The notes beneath the pieces are model-generated. The model did no database searches and was not told the DNA's origin. It saw only the letters and a program-made list of their open reading frames with translations. From the NCBI RefSeq assembly GCF_039613825.1, contig NZ_CP154826.1, forward strand, positions 3,100,001 to 3,164,000: a DNA stretch of 64,000 nt, written 5' to 3'. Below are positions 41,401-50,342 of this stretch, piece by piece (the stretch's first letter is position 1; every line of letters begins with the position of its first letter). Made by a program: the position numbers and the translations under genes. Source of the stretch: Diaminobutyricibacter sp. McL0608. GTDB lineage: Bacteria; Actinomycetota; Actinomycetes; Actinomycetales; Microbacteriaceae.

Positions 41401-41931
41401 ATGTCGGGCGACACTGGATGGATGCGCGTGCTGTTGAAGTTCCTCCTCGACTGCGACCCCGACGCTGCGTGGCGCGCCCTGCAGAGTCCGACGTCGTTCC
41501 GTGAGGTCTCGTTCCCGTGGGCGGACTTCTCGTCGCTCGAGCCGGGCGGTTTCCCGACAGTGTGGAGCGCAGGTGCGCATCCGGTGCAGGTCCGGGCGCT
41601 GCGCGCGGTCAGCGTCGGCGAGCAGGAGATCGACATCAGCTTCCCCGGGGCTCCCGTCGCCGGCGTGCGCATCCTCCGCGATTCGGGAGGAGGACGCAGC
41701 GGGATCCTCGGGCTCGTGCCGAAGCTCGACCATCGGATGGCCATCTCTGCCGACCCCGCCGGCCCCGATGCCGAGGGACGCATCCGCACGCTCTACCGTG
41801 ACCAGCTGATCGTCAGGGCCGGGCTCCTCACACCGGCCGCGTGGTACTCGCTGTGGGCGTTCTGGCAGTGGCGTGGGCTGCGCCTGCGCCAACTTGCTCC
41901 GACGTGGGCGTACGATCCGGAAGCATCATGA
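41401..41931 (+). CDS. SRPBCC-like hypothetical protein
   Basis: This 176-residue protein starts at ATG 41401 (ATG 41422 or GTG 41386 are alternatives). The pattern LLKFLLDCDPDAAWRALQSP followed by alternating β-strands resembles START/SRPBCC ligand-binding folds, but this is weak. It ends in a 4-base overlap with the DUF1684 gene (ATGA), which suggests coupled expression. Confidence 0.6.
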   Translation: MSGDTGWMRVLLKFLLDCDPDAAWRALQSPTSFREVSFPWADFSSLEPGGFPTVWSAGAHPVQVRALRAVSVGEQEIDISFPGAPVAGVRILRDSGGGRSGILGLVPKLDHRMAISADPAGPDAEGRIRTLYRDQLIVRAGLLTPAAWYSLWAFWQWRGLRLRQLAPTWAYDPEAS

Positions 41932-42614
41932 GCGAATCAGCGATCGCACCCAGCGGAATAGGCGAGCCGGACCCGCATCCGTCCAGCCGGGCCGTCTCGG
42001 CCGTTCAGATCGCGGACTGGCGCAGCCGCGTGTTCGCGATGTACGCCTCGGTGAGGCGCATCGCGGCCACCGACCCGGCCGCCGCGCACGCCTACTGGCG
42101 GTCGACCCGCGACGACCTGTTCGGCTCGCATCCGGCCACACCGCTGCTGCCGGAGGACCGAGCCGACTTCACTGGACTGCCGATCACGGGTTACGACCCG
42201 GAGTGGCGTTTCGAGCTGGAGATCCATCCTGCGCCCGAGGCACGGCGGATGGATGTGGAGACCGGCACCGACGGGATCGTCCCGTTCGAGCTGCTCGGCA
42301 CTGTTCGCGTGCCGTTCGCGGGCTCACTCGATGTGTGGCGTCTCGCGTCGTACGGCGGCGGGCTGTTCGTCCCGGTGAAGGATGCGCTCGCCGGGCGCCA
42401 GGGGGGCACCTACGGCGGCGGTCGCTACCTGATCGACACGATCAAGGGCGCGGACCTGGGTTCGGACGCGTCGGATGGCGACGCCAGCCTGGTGCTCGAC
42501 TTCAATTTCGCCTACAACCCGAGCTGCGCGTACGACCCCGCGTGGGCATGCCCGCTCGCACAGGCCGGCAACACTCTGGCGGCCGAGGTCCCGGTCGGCG
42601 AACGGTACTCGTAG
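41928..42614 (+). CDS. DUF1684 family protein
   Basis: This 228-residue protein has the DUF1684 core: WRSTRDDLFGSHPATPLLPE, then F-G-L-P-I-type strands, GGLFVPVKDALAGRQGGTYGGGRYL and the C-terminal LVLDFNFAYNPSCAYDP with WACPLAQ. The two Cys and several His could bind a ligand, but function is unknown. It is coupled to the preceding gene. Confidence 0.88.
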   Translation: MSESAIAPSGIGEPDPHPSSRAVSAVQIADWRSRVFAMYASVRRIAATDPAAAHAYWRSTRDDLFGSHPATPLLPEDRADFTGLPITGYDPEWRFELEIHPAPEARRMDVETGTDGIVPFELLGTVRVPFAGSLDVWRLASYGGGLFVPVKDALAGRQGGTYGGGRYLIDTIKGADLGSDASDGDASLVLDFNFAYNPSCAYDPAWACPLAQAGNTLAAEVPVGERYS

Positions 42615-42631
42615 GCGGCGCGTCGCGAGCG

Positions 42632-44911
42632 CTAGCCGGGGACCGGCGCGGGTCGCACCATCGTCAGCCGCTGCGTCGGACGCGTCATCGCGACGTACAG
42701 CGCTGCCGCGCCGCGCGGTGACTCGGCGACCAGCCCGTCCGGATCGGCGAGCACGACCGCATCGAACTCCAGGCCTTTCGCCTCGAACGCGGTGAGGACG
42801 GTGATCGGCTTGAGCAGCCCGGCGGCTCCGCGCCCGGCGAACCCGTCGAAACGGCTCGTCAGTTCCGCGGAGACCTCCTCGACGATCGCGGTCGGGGCGA
42901 TGACCGCCAGCGTTCCGGACGCGAGGACTTCCCGATCCCGGGCGACCGCATCCGCGACCGCCTGTGCCAGCGCGCGCACCGCATCCGAGGGTCCGCCCGC
43001 AGCCTCGAGGGTGAGGATCGGCCAGTCGCCTTCGCGCACGGCACGGGCCGGCGTGATCGGGAGGCCGTGGGCGACGGCGAAGCGTTCCGCCTCGCGGGCG
43101 ATCTGGGCGGGCGTTCGGTAATTGACGGTGAGCTCCTCCAGCCGCCAGTTCTCGCGGAAGTACGGGGTGAGTGCCGACTCCCAGCTGGTCGCGCCCGCCG
43201 CAGAGCCGACCTGGGCGATGTCGCCCACGATCGTGAACGAGCGCATCGGGCAGCGCCGCACCAGCAGGCGCCATTGCATCGGCGACAGTTCCTGCGCCTC
43301 GTCGACGACGACATGGCCGTAGACCCAGGTGCGGTCGGAGGCGGCTCGCTCAGCGGTGGATCCGCGGTCCTCCTGTTCGGCGAACCCGTCGGCGAGCTGC
43401 TCTGCAGTGACGAGACCCTCCACGCCCATGTTCCGGATCGCGGCGCGCGCGTTCTCGAGGTCGCGCTTGCGCTGGCGGTCCCGTTCGCGGGCGCCCGCGT
43501 CCGGCTTCCCCGGGAAGGCTCCGAGCAGCTCGGCGGCCTCGTCGAGCAGGGGGACGTCGCTGACGGTGAACGGCGCCGTGCGTTCCCGCTGCAGCAGTGC
43601 ACGCTGCGTCGCCGTCCAGCGCATCGTCAGTTCGGCGAGCCACGCGGGGCGCGCGAACAGATCCTGCAGGAGCTTTTCCGGGGTGAGCGGAAGCCAGGCT
43701 GTGTTGAGCAGTACGCGCACGTCGTAGGACGTGCGGAGGTCCTCCCGGAGGGACTTCACGTCGTCGTCGTCGATCGTCGCGCCGCCCGCCCGGAGCTGGG
43801 CGACCAGACTCTCGGTGAGTTCGGCGAGCGCGTGCTTGACGAACGTCACGCGCGCGACGTTGTGGGGTTTGCCGCCCCGCTGGGCGCGACCGATGGCGCG
43901 GGCGATCAGTTCGGGCTGCACCTCGAGCTTCACCCCGTCGACGTCGACGGTCTGCGCCGACTCGGGAACGCGCTGGCGGGAACGCACCGCCCGCGACAGC
44001 AGCCGGGCCATCTGCGCCGAGCCCTTCAGCCGGGCGACGTCCGGGACATCGTCGTCTGTCGCCTCCACGCCCGGATAGAGCTCGCCGAGACTCTGCATCA
44101 CGACGCCGGTCTCGCCGAGCGACGGGAGCACCGCCTCGATGTAGCGCAGGAACGCCGTCGACGGTCCAACCACGAGGACACCCGCAGAACTGAGGCGCTG
44201 CCGGTTCGTGTACAGCAGATAGGCGGCACGGTGCAGCGCGACCGCCGTCTTGCCCGTACCCGGGCCGCCCTGCACGACGAGGGCCCCGCGGAGATCCGAG
44301 CGGATGATGCGGTCCTGTTCCGCCTGGATGGTCGCGACGATGTCGTGCATCCGTCCGGTGCGCTGGGCCGTCAGGGCGGCGAGAAGCGCTCCCTCGCCCT
44401 GGACGACCTCGCCGTCGGCCACCGCGGCGCCCCCGGCGGACGGGCTCGCCTCCAGGAGGGTCTCGTCGAACACCTCGTCGTCGATGCGCAGCACCTCGCG
44501 CTGCTTCATGGTCAGGTGCCTGCGTGCGCGCACCCCGAGCGGCTCCGCGGCCGTCGCCTGGTAGAAGGCACTCGCCTGCGGGGCCCGCCAGTCGACCAGG
44601 AGGGAACGCTGGTCGTCGTCGCGCAGCCCGATCCTGCCGATGTACCGGTGCGTGGGATCATCCACCGAGTCCGAGCCGTGCAGGAGCAGCCTGCCGAAGA
44701 CGAGTCGCGCATCCACTTCGCGCAGCTGGGCGAGCTGGTCTTCGTAGAGCGCAGCGAAGGCATCCCGCTCACTGCGCGCCTGGTGGTTGCCACCGACGCT
44801 CTCGCGGCGGACATCCGCAAGCCTCTGCCCCGTTTCCGCACGGAGCGCGTCGAGTCGTTCGTAGAGCGCCGTCACGACTGCACGCTCACGTTCGAGTTCC
44901 GATTCCTGCAC
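42632..44911 (-). CDS. helD: HelD-like superfamily 1 ATPase (RNA polymerase recycling)
   Basis: This 759-residue protein has an N-terminal coiled-coil arm (about 1-60), Walker A GGPGTGKTAVALHRAAYLLY (about 215), Walker B VVDEAQELSP, then the C-terminal motor motifs NYRTPAQIA, AFEAKGLEFDAVV and LYVAMTRPTQRL. This is HelD, which removes stalled RNA polymerase from DNA. GTG 44911 is preferred because AGGGG lies 5 bases upstream; the frame extending beyond it is a shadow. In some actinobacteria HelD confers rifampicin tolerance. Confidence 0.92.
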   Translation of the reverse strand: MQESELERERAVVTALYERLDALRAETGQRLADVRRESVGGNHQARSERDAFAALYEDQLAQLREVDARLVFGRLLLHGSDSVDDPTHRYIGRIGLRDDDQRSLLVDWRAPQASAFYQATAAEPLGVRARRHLTMKQREVLRIDDEVFDETLLEASPSAGGAAVADGEVVQGEGALLAALTAQRTGRMHDIVATIQAEQDRIIRSDLRGALVVQGGPGTGKTAVALHRAAYLLYTNRQRLSSAGVLVVGPSTAFLRYIEAVLPSLGETGVVMQSLGELYPGVEATDDDVPDVARLKGSAQMARLLSRAVRSRQRVPESAQTVDVDGVKLEVQPELIARAIGRAQRGGKPHNVARVTFVKHALAELTESLVAQLRAGGATIDDDDVKSLREDLRTSYDVRVLLNTAWLPLTPEKLLQDLFARPAWLAELTMRWTATQRALLQRERTAPFTVSDVPLLDEAAELLGAFPGKPDAGARERDRQRKRDLENARAAIRNMGVEGLVTAEQLADGFAEQEDRGSTAERAASDRTWVYGHVVVDEAQELSPMQWRLLVRRCPMRSFTIVGDIAQVGSAAGATSWESALTPYFRENWRLEELTVNYRTPAQIAREAERFAVAHGLPITPARAVREGDWPILTLEAAGGPSDAVRALAQAVADAVARDREVLASGTLAVIAPTAIVEEVSAELTSRFDGFAGRGAAGLLKPITVLTAFEAKGLEFDAVVLADPDGLVAESPRGAAALYVAMTRPTQRLTMVRPAPVPG

Positions 44912-45032
44912 GCACACCCCTATCGATACGGGCCGATAGTCTACGTCCTCCAGCCGTGGCTGAACCGTGAGCCGCGCGGCGTAGGATGCTGCGATCGTGC
45001 TCCATCGCGGAGCGTTCGAGGGGAGCTCACGC

Positions 45033-45875
45033 ATGGTCCAGCCGATTCTGCTCGTCACAGGCACGTCGACCGGGATCGGCCTCGCGACCGCCGTCGCCGC
45101 GGCACGCGCGGGCTTCCGCGTCGTCGCGACGATGCGCGACACGGCGAAAGGCGGGCTCCTGCATGCCGCAGCGCGCGAGGCGGAGGTCGAGTTGGACATC
45201 CGCACCCTCGATGTGACCGACGCCGGCTCCGTCACGTCCTGCATCGACGCCGTGATGACGCAGTACGGGCGGCTGGATGCTGTGGTCAACAACGCGGGCG
45301 CGGGCCACCTCGGCACCATTGAAGGCGAAACGCTCGACGACGTACGCGCGGTGATGGAGGTCAATTTCTTCGGCGTCGTCACCGTGACCAAGGCCACGCT
45401 GCCTCACCTGCGTGAGACAGGCGGCCGGCTCGTCACGATCAGCAGCGTCGGTGGGGTCGTCGGGCAGCCGTTCAACGAGGCGTACTGCGCCGCGAAATTC
45501 GCCGTCGAAGGGTTCATGGAATCGCTCACCCCGCTCGCGGCAACCCTCGGGGTGCCCGTGAGCATCGTGGAGCCCGGCGCCGTCAGCACCGAATTCGTGG
45601 CGAATGTCGGAGTGGATGTTCCCGCGATGCTGGAGGCGATCGGACCGTACGGTCCCGCGCTCGAGGCCTACCTGGCGCGAACGGCCGCGGCGTTCGACCC
45701 GTCGAGGGCGCAGACCCCGGATGCGGTGGCCACTGCGATCGTGGATCTGCTGCTGTCCGAGCACCCGCCGGCGCGGCTCCAGACCTCTGAAACGGCGCGC
45801 CAATTCGTCGGCGCGAAGCTCGCCGACCTCGACGGATCGGCCGTTCAAGGCATGACCTCAGGCTGGGTCCGCTAG
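45033..45875 (+). CDS. Short-chain dehydrogenase/reductase
   Basis: This 280-residue SDR has the NAD(P) loop TGTSTGIG, the NNAG motif, catalytic Ser in ISSVGG and the YCAAK pair. The long C-terminal part and the sequence EPGAVSTEF fit classical SDRs. It starts at ATG 45033 with GGGAG. Substrate is unknown. Confidence 0.92.
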   Translation: MVQPILLVTGTSTGIGLATAVAAARAGFRVVATMRDTAKGGLLHAAAREAEVELDIRTLDVTDAGSVTSCIDAVMTQYGRLDAVVNNAGAGHLGTIEGETLDDVRAVMEVNFFGVVTVTKATLPHLRETGGRLVTISSVGGVVGQPFNEAYCAAKFAVEGFMESLTPLAATLGVPVSIVEPGAVSTEFVANVGVDVPAMLEAIGPYGPALEAYLARTAAAFDPSRAQTPDAVATAIVDLLLSEHPPARLQTSETARQFVGAKLADLDGSAVQGMTSGWVR

Positions 45876-46107
45876 ACTGTTACCACTTGCGAGTCCACAG
45901 TTGGGCTCCCTGCGTCGTAGAACGCACCTCTTCACGCTGGCGCTGGGCCGAAAAATCGGATCCCGCCGGCCGCTGTCGAAACTTTCTCACGGCGAACGAT
46001 CGTGCCGCCGGCACCTTCGCCATTCATCCCCTCCGAGACGACGGCCAGCGCTGTTCGCAGCCGTGACGTGCGCCTCCGTGGGGTTCGATGCCTGAAAGGC
46101 ACCAACT
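45876..46107 (+). promoter_or_regulatory. Long leader of the DEAD-box helicase gene
   Basis: This 232-bp stretch has no gene. It probably holds the helicase promoter and a long 5' leader. Immediately before the TTG start the perfect stem TGCCT-GAA-AGGCA (46090-46102) includes the ribosome-binding AAGG, so folding could limit translation. Leaders of this kind are known for cold-induced helicases, and by analogy this one may respond to temperature. Confidence 0.4.
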
Positions 46108-47805
46108 TTGTCTGAACCCACTTTTGCTTCACTGGGCGTTCCCGCGCCCCTCGTCGCCGCGCTCACCGCCGACGGCAAGACCGAGCCGTTCCCCATCCAG
46201 GTCGACACGCTCCCCGACACCCTCGCAGGACGCGACGTGCTCGGACGCGGAAAGACCGGCTCGGGCAAGACCCTCGCCTTCGCACTGCCGATGGTCGCGC
46301 GCCTCGGCGGCGCACTCGCCGGCGGTCGTCGCCGCCCCGGTCGCCCGCTCGGCCTGGTGCTCGCACCGACCCGTGAGCTCGCCACCCAGATCTCCGCGAC
46401 CCTGGCCCCCCTCGCCGAGGCCTACGGCCTCAAGACGACCACCATCTTCGGCGGCGTCTCGCAGCAGCGCCAGGTCGCAGCCCTCAAAGACGGCGTCGAC
46501 ATCGTCGTCGCCTGCCCCGGCCGCCTCGAAGACCTGATGAAGCAGGGCTTCGTCACGCTCGACGCGGTCGAGATCACCGTGCTCGACGAGGCCGACCACA
46601 TGGCCGACCTCGGCTTCCTGCCTGTCGTCACGCGCATCCTCGACAAGACGCCGAACAGCGGCCAGCGCCTGCTGTTCTCGGCGACCCTCGACAACGGCGT
46701 GGACAAGATCGTCAAGCGGTTCCTCCACAACGAGGTCCTGCACTCCGTCGACGAGGTCACCAGCCACGTCGAAGCCATGACCCACCACGTGTTCGAGGTC
46801 GACGGTGTCGAAGCCAAGCGCGTCCTCGTGCAGAAGCTCGCCTCCGGAACCGGGCGTCGCATCCTGTTCATGCGCACCAAGCACCACGCGAAGAAGCTCG
46901 CCAAGCAGCTGACGGATGCCGGCATCCCCTCGGTCGACCTGCACGGCAACCTCTCGCAGGTCGCGCGTGACCGCAACCTCGCCGCGTTCGGCGCGGGCGA
47001 TGTGCGCGTGCTCGTCGCCACCGACGTCGCCGCTCGCGGAGTCCACGTCGACAACGTCGAACTCGTCGTGCACGTCGACCCGCCCATGGAGCACAAGGCG
47101 TACCTGCACCGTTCGGGTCGCACCGCCCGCGCGGGCAGCGCCGGCGACGTCGTCACCGTTGTGCTGCCGACCCAGCGCTCCGATGTGAAGACGCTTCTGC
47201 GCAAGGCCGCGATCAGCGCCGCACCGCAGGTCGTCGACGCCGACTCGGCTGCGGTGAACGCACTCGTCGGCGACGTCGCCGCCTACGTCAAGCCGATTCC
47301 TCGGGAAGCTCAGCCCCAGCGCGGACAGTCCCAGGGCGGACGCTCGCAGGGCGCGAACGCTCAGCGCAAGCGCGCGGCACGCGATGGGCGTGACGGCCAG
47401 AGCCGTGACGGGCGCGGTCGTGACGGCCAGAGCCGTGACGGTCAGAGCCGTGACGGTCAGAGCCGTGACGGTCAGGGTCGTGACGGTCAGGGTCGTGACG
47501 GTCAGGGTCGTGACGGTCAGGGTCGCGGGCAGGCCCGCGACGGCCAGGGACGCGGCCAGCAGTCGCGCGGCGGCTCGTCGGATGCGGTGAACGGCAACGC
47601 GCGTCGCGACCGTTCTGGTCGTCCGGCGTCGCACGGCGGCGGAGCCGGAGCCGGGTCGCAGCGTTCGGCTGCGTCGGCCGGTGGGGCTTCGCACGGCAAC
47701 GCGCAGGGCGGCTCACGTTCCGGCGCGCGCCAGGGTCTGAAGGTCGGCAGCCTCGTCGGCGGAAGCACCGGCCGCGGCCAGGGTTCCCGCCGCGCGCGCG
47801 GCTAG
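46108..47805 (+). CDS. DEAD-box RNA helicase with RDGQ repeat tail
   Basis: The protein has 565 residues. The helicase core (about 1-375) shows the Q-motif region, Walker A KTGSGKT, DEADHMADLGF, FSATLD, and HRSGRTARAG. After about residue 390 the tail is basic and glycine-rich, dominated by RDGQS/RDGQG repeats, then Ser/Gly/Arg-rich sequence; this should bind RNA like RGG tails. TTG 46108 is the apparent start, with AAGG in a small hairpin upstream. It ends 17 bases before a long bidirectional hairpin. Confidence 0.93.
   Translation: MSEPTFASLGVPAPLVAALTADGKTEPFPIQVDTLPDTLAGRDVLGRGKTGSGKTLAFALPMVARLGGALAGGRRRPGRPLGLVLAPTRELATQISATLAPLAEAYGLKTTTIFGGVSQQRQVAALKDGVDIVVACPGRLEDLMKQGFVTLDAVEITVLDEADHMADLGFLPVVTRILDKTPNSGQRLLFSATLDNGVDKIVKRFLHNEVLHSVDEVTSHVEAMTHHVFEVDGVEAKRVLVQKLASGTGRRILFMRTKHHAKKLAKQLTDAGIPSVDLHGNLSQVARDRNLAAFGAGDVRVLVATDVAARGVHVDNVELVVHVDPPMEHKAYLHRSGRTARAGSAGDVVTVVLPTQRSDVKTLLRKAAISAAPQVVDADSAAVNALVGDVAAYVKPIPREAQPQRGQSQGGRSQGANAQRKRAARDGRDGQSRDGRGRDGQSRDGQSRDGQSRDGQGRDGQGRDGQGRDGQGRGQARDGQGRGQQSRGGSSDAVNGNARRDRSGRPASHGGGAGAGSQRSAASAGGASHGNAQGGSRSGARQGLKVGSLVGGSTGRGQGSRRARG
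47389..47525 (+). repeat. 15-bp tandem repeats encoding RDGQS/RDGQG
   Basis: About nine copies of a 15-base unit (CGTGACGGTCAGAGC or variant ending GGT) lie within the helicase tail. The unit is in frame, so copy-number change would only lengthen or shorten the tail. Confidence 0.95.
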
Positions 47806-47812
47806 CGCAGAC

Positions 47813-48472
47813 TCAGTCGAGCACAGGAAAAGTGGCCCCATCCTTCGCGGATCGGGCCACTTTTCCTGTGTTCGGGGTCCCTGCGGCCAACGGCGTGAGA
47901 CGGGCGATCCCGGTGATCAGCGCGTCGACCAGGAGAGCGAAACTCCGGTCGAGGTCGTCGGGCAGGCCGAAACCGCCGCCCAGTTCCAGGATGACGAAAC
48001 CGTGGATGCCGCTGCGCAGCACCCGGATCGCATCCGTCGTCAGGTCCTCGGGGAGGTCGAACCCGCGGAGCGCACCGGCGAGCACGGCGATCGTCTCGCC
48101 GCCCCGGGCGGCCAGTTCCGCATCCGCCGGGTCGGAGAGGTCGGCCGCGACCTGCGCGGCCGCGTAGCGACCCGGATGCGTGTGCGCGAAGCCGCGCAGA
48201 GCATCCGCCGCTGCGCGCAGTGCCTCCGCACCCGCACGACCGATCGTCGCTGCCGTGAGCACCCGGGTCAGTTCGCTGACCGATTCGGTCGCGACCAGGC
48301 GACGGAGGTCCGCAAGCGAGCCGACATGCTTGTACAGGCTCGGGACGGCGACCCCCGATTTCGCCGCGACGGCCGCCAGCGTGAGGGTCTCGAACCCGGC
48401 CGGGCCGCCCGCATCCACGAGTTCGAGAGCGACGTCGGTGACAGCGGCCCGGCTGAGGCCCGCTCTAGGCAC
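47813..48472 (-). CDS. TetR-family transcriptional repressor
   Basis: This 219-residue regulator has an N-terminal TetR helix-turn-helix (LTLAAVAAKSGVAVPSLYKHVGS). The C-terminal domain is of the TetR_C type. I chose GTG 48472, overlapping the hydrolase stop by 8 bases. It is the second gene of a two-gene unit and probably represses it through the palindrome at 49410-49424. The last ~20 codons are embedded in a 17-bp-stem terminator hairpin. Confidence 0.88.
   Translation of the reverse strand: MPRAGLSRAAVTDVALELVDAGGPAGFETLTLAAVAAKSGVAVPSLYKHVGSLADLRRLVATESVSELTRVLTAATIGRAGAEALRAAADALRGFAHTHPGRYAAAQVAADLSDPADAELAARGGETIAVLAGALRGFDLPEDLTTDAIRVLRSGIHGFVILELGGGFGLPDDLDRSFALLVDALITGIARLTPLAAGTPNTGKVARSAKDGATFPVLD
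47822..47870. terminator. Bidirectional terminator inside the tetR 3' end
   Basis: The 17-bp perfect arms CACAGGAAAAGTGGCCC and complement enclose a further 4-bp stem and a TTCGC loop. The U-rich right arm and position 17 bases after the helicase stop suit a terminator for the plus strand. The same hairpin lies in the last codons of tetR. Confidence 0.75.
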
Positions 48473-49400
48473 GAGCTGCCCACGCTTCCACGACGGATGC
48501 CACGGCCGAGACATTCGCGGTGCCGGCATTCACGAGACCGCCGGTCGCGCCGCCGGTCGCGTCCGCTCCACCGTGGCGGAGCTTCTCGATGAAGGCGATC
48601 GTTCCGGGAACCGTGATGTCCGGACGCTGCGCCTGCGTGTAATGGCCCGCCTCGGGCACGAGGACCGTCTCGGCACCGAGGCCGGCGATCCACTGGCGCT
48701 CGGCCTCCGGGTCCTTGAAGTCGGGGTCCTGATCGCCGACGAATGCCAGCATCGGTGTGTGGACTTCGGGCAGGCGTGCCTCGACGGGAGCATGGGTCAG
48801 CTGGATCGTCAGGTGACGGAACGAACGCAGCCGGCCCGGCTCCGCGAGGTTCGCACGGATGGCTGCGGCGTGCTCGTCGAGCCACGGTGCTTTCGTCGCC
48901 TTGTTGAGGCCCTTGTAGTACGACGCCCACAGCCCGGTGCCCCACGGCTTGACGAAAAGGAGTCGGTAGAGGCCGTGGAGGGATGCGGTGGCGAATGCCG
49001 ACGCTTTCGGGTTGCGCAGGAAGCCGCCGTAGAGAACGAGCCCGGCGATCGCGTCGGGACGCTCTGCCGCAGCCCAGGCCGCGGCGCCTCCGCCCATCGA
49101 GTTGCCGAGGACCACGGCCGGCCCGCCGAGCTCGTCGATGAGAGCGAGGAGGTCCTGGCCGGTCACCACGTCGCCATGGGTGCGGAACGTCGTGTCGCTG
49201 TCTCCGTGACCGCGCAGGTCCATGAGGGCCACTCGGTAACCCGCGTCGACGAGGGGTGCGACCATCTCGCGGAACGTCGTGCGCAGGTCGCCCATCCCGG
49301 GAACGGCGACGACGAGAGGTCCGGAACCCTGGACCGTGTAGGCGATGCGTCCTTCGGGGCGCTGGATGAAGCGGACATCCTGAGCAATGGAAGTATTCAT
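48465..49400 (-). CDS. α/β-hydrolase
   Basis: This 311-residue enzyme has the oxyanion HG-region GSGPLVVAVPGMGD, the nucleophile elbow LGNSMGGG, catalytic Asp in GDQDPDFKD and His in PEAGHYTQ. It starts at ATG 49400, just downstream of the operator and promoter; an upstream in-frame start would include the operator. Substrate is unknown. It is first in the operon with the TetR repressor. Confidence 0.92.
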   Translation of the reverse strand: MNTSIAQDVRFIQRPEGRIAYTVQGSGPLVVAVPGMGDLRTTFREMVAPLVDAGYRVALMDLRGHGDSDTTFRTHGDVVTGQDLLALIDELGGPAVVLGNSMGGGAAAWAAAERPDAIAGLVLYGGFLRNPKASAFATASLHGLYRLLFVKPWGTGLWASYYKGLNKATKAPWLDEHAAAIRANLAEPGRLRSFRHLTIQLTHAPVEARLPEVHTPMLAFVGDQDPDFKDPEAERQWIAGLGAETVLVPEAGHYTQAQRPDITVPGTIAFIEKLRHGGADATGGATGGLVNAGTANVSAVASVVEAWAARA

Positions 49401-49407
49401 AGCCCTA

Positions 49408-49436
49408 AAGCTAATACCATTAGCTAAATAGCGCAA
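49408..49436 (-). promoter_or_regulatory. Promoter and TetR-type operator of the hydrolase operon
   Basis: TTGCGC (49431-49436) and TAGCTT (49408-49413) are 17 bases apart on the minus strand. The perfect palindrome GCTAAT-ACC-ATTAGC (49410-49424) overlaps the -10. It is a typical TetR repressor site, so the operon is likely autoregulated, and the transcript would be nearly leaderless. Confidence 0.7.
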
Positions 49437-49477
49437 GAGTCATTTCACCGAGCTGTGGACAGGGATACGACCATCCT

Positions 49478-50293
49478 GTGAGCGTCGACCAGAATGGGAA
49501 CGTGGACGAAGTCGAGATCTACCAGTCGGACGACGGCACCGTGAGGCTCGACGTGAAAACCGATGGGGACACCGTCTGGCTGACCCAGGCGCAGATGGGA
49601 GACCTGTTCGGCCGCGAACGCAGTGTTATCGTCCGGCACATTGCGAACGCTGAACGCGAGGAACTCGACGGCATCAGAACTCGTGCAAAATTTGCACAAG
49701 TTCAAATCGAGGGCGGTCGCACTGTCGAACGCGATATCGAGCACTACAGTCTCGACGTCGTCATCTCGGTCGGCTACCGGGTGAAGTCGCAGCAGGGCGT
49801 CCGGTTCCGCCGTTGGGCGAACGATGTCCTCCGGCGTTACGTCGTGCAAGGCGTCGCGACCAACGAGGCACGTCTGCGTGAGATCGGAGCGATGGTCCAG
49901 TTGCTCGAGCGGTCCTCCGACGAAACAGTGGCGGGTATCGCCGAGGTGCTCAGAAAGTACACGCCAGGGCTCACGCTTCTCGACGAATGCGATCGCGGCG
50001 CGGTGCCTCCGATCTCCGGTGACGCACCGACATTCCAACTCGACTACGCGTCCGCTCGCCAGGTCGTCGACCAGCTCGCGCGGCAGTTCCCGAACGACCG
50101 GTTGCTCGACAAGCGTTCCGCAGCTGCACTGTTCACCTGGTACCTCGAGCAGAACAAGGCGCTCACCGACGAGCTCGGCCGCGAGCTGGTGAATCCGAAG
50201 ATGCTCGCGGCCGTCTCGCTGATGACCGCGATGTCCAGGCCCGACGAGAAGGACTCGATGATCCGGCTGATCGGAAACCTGATCGCGCGGTGA
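49478..50293 (+). CDS. RhuM-family protein with a deleted Fic motif
   Basis: The protein has 271 residues. The N-terminal RhuM domain (about 10-135) is well preserved: WLTQAQMGDLFGRERSVIVRHI, KFAQVQIEGGRTVERDIEHY, LDVVISVGYRVKSQQGVRFRRWA. Many RhuM proteins continue with a Fic AMP-transferase domain. Here only its flanks remain: TPGLTLLDECD, then FPNDRLLDKRSAAALFTWYL and EKDSMIRLIGNLIAR. The part that normally contains HPFxDGNKR is missing, apparently by an in-frame deletion of about 45-55 residues, so it should not AMPylate. It starts at GTG 49478 (GTG 49502 also possible). It is a lone plus-strand gene. Confidence 0.85.
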   Translation: MSVDQNGNVDEVEIYQSDDGTVRLDVKTDGDTVWLTQAQMGDLFGRERSVIVRHIANAEREELDGIRTRAKFAQVQIEGGRTVERDIEHYSLDVVISVGYRVKSQQGVRFRRWANDVLRRYVVQGVATNEARLREIGAMVQLLERSSDETVAGIAEVLRKYTPGLTLLDECDRGAVPPISGDAPTFQLDYASARQVVDQLARQFPNDRLLDKRSAAALFTWYLEQNKALTDELGRELVNPKMLAAVSLMTAMSRPDEKDSMIRLIGNLIAR

Positions 50294-50342
50294 TCCAGGT
50301 CGGGCAGCAGCCGAGCCGGTCGAGCCGGTCAGTCGATCCGGG

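Noticed and set aside
47389-47525. CRISPR-like array of 15-bp repeats
   Set aside because: Units are contiguous without spacers and lie in frame within the helicase gene, so they are coding repeats.
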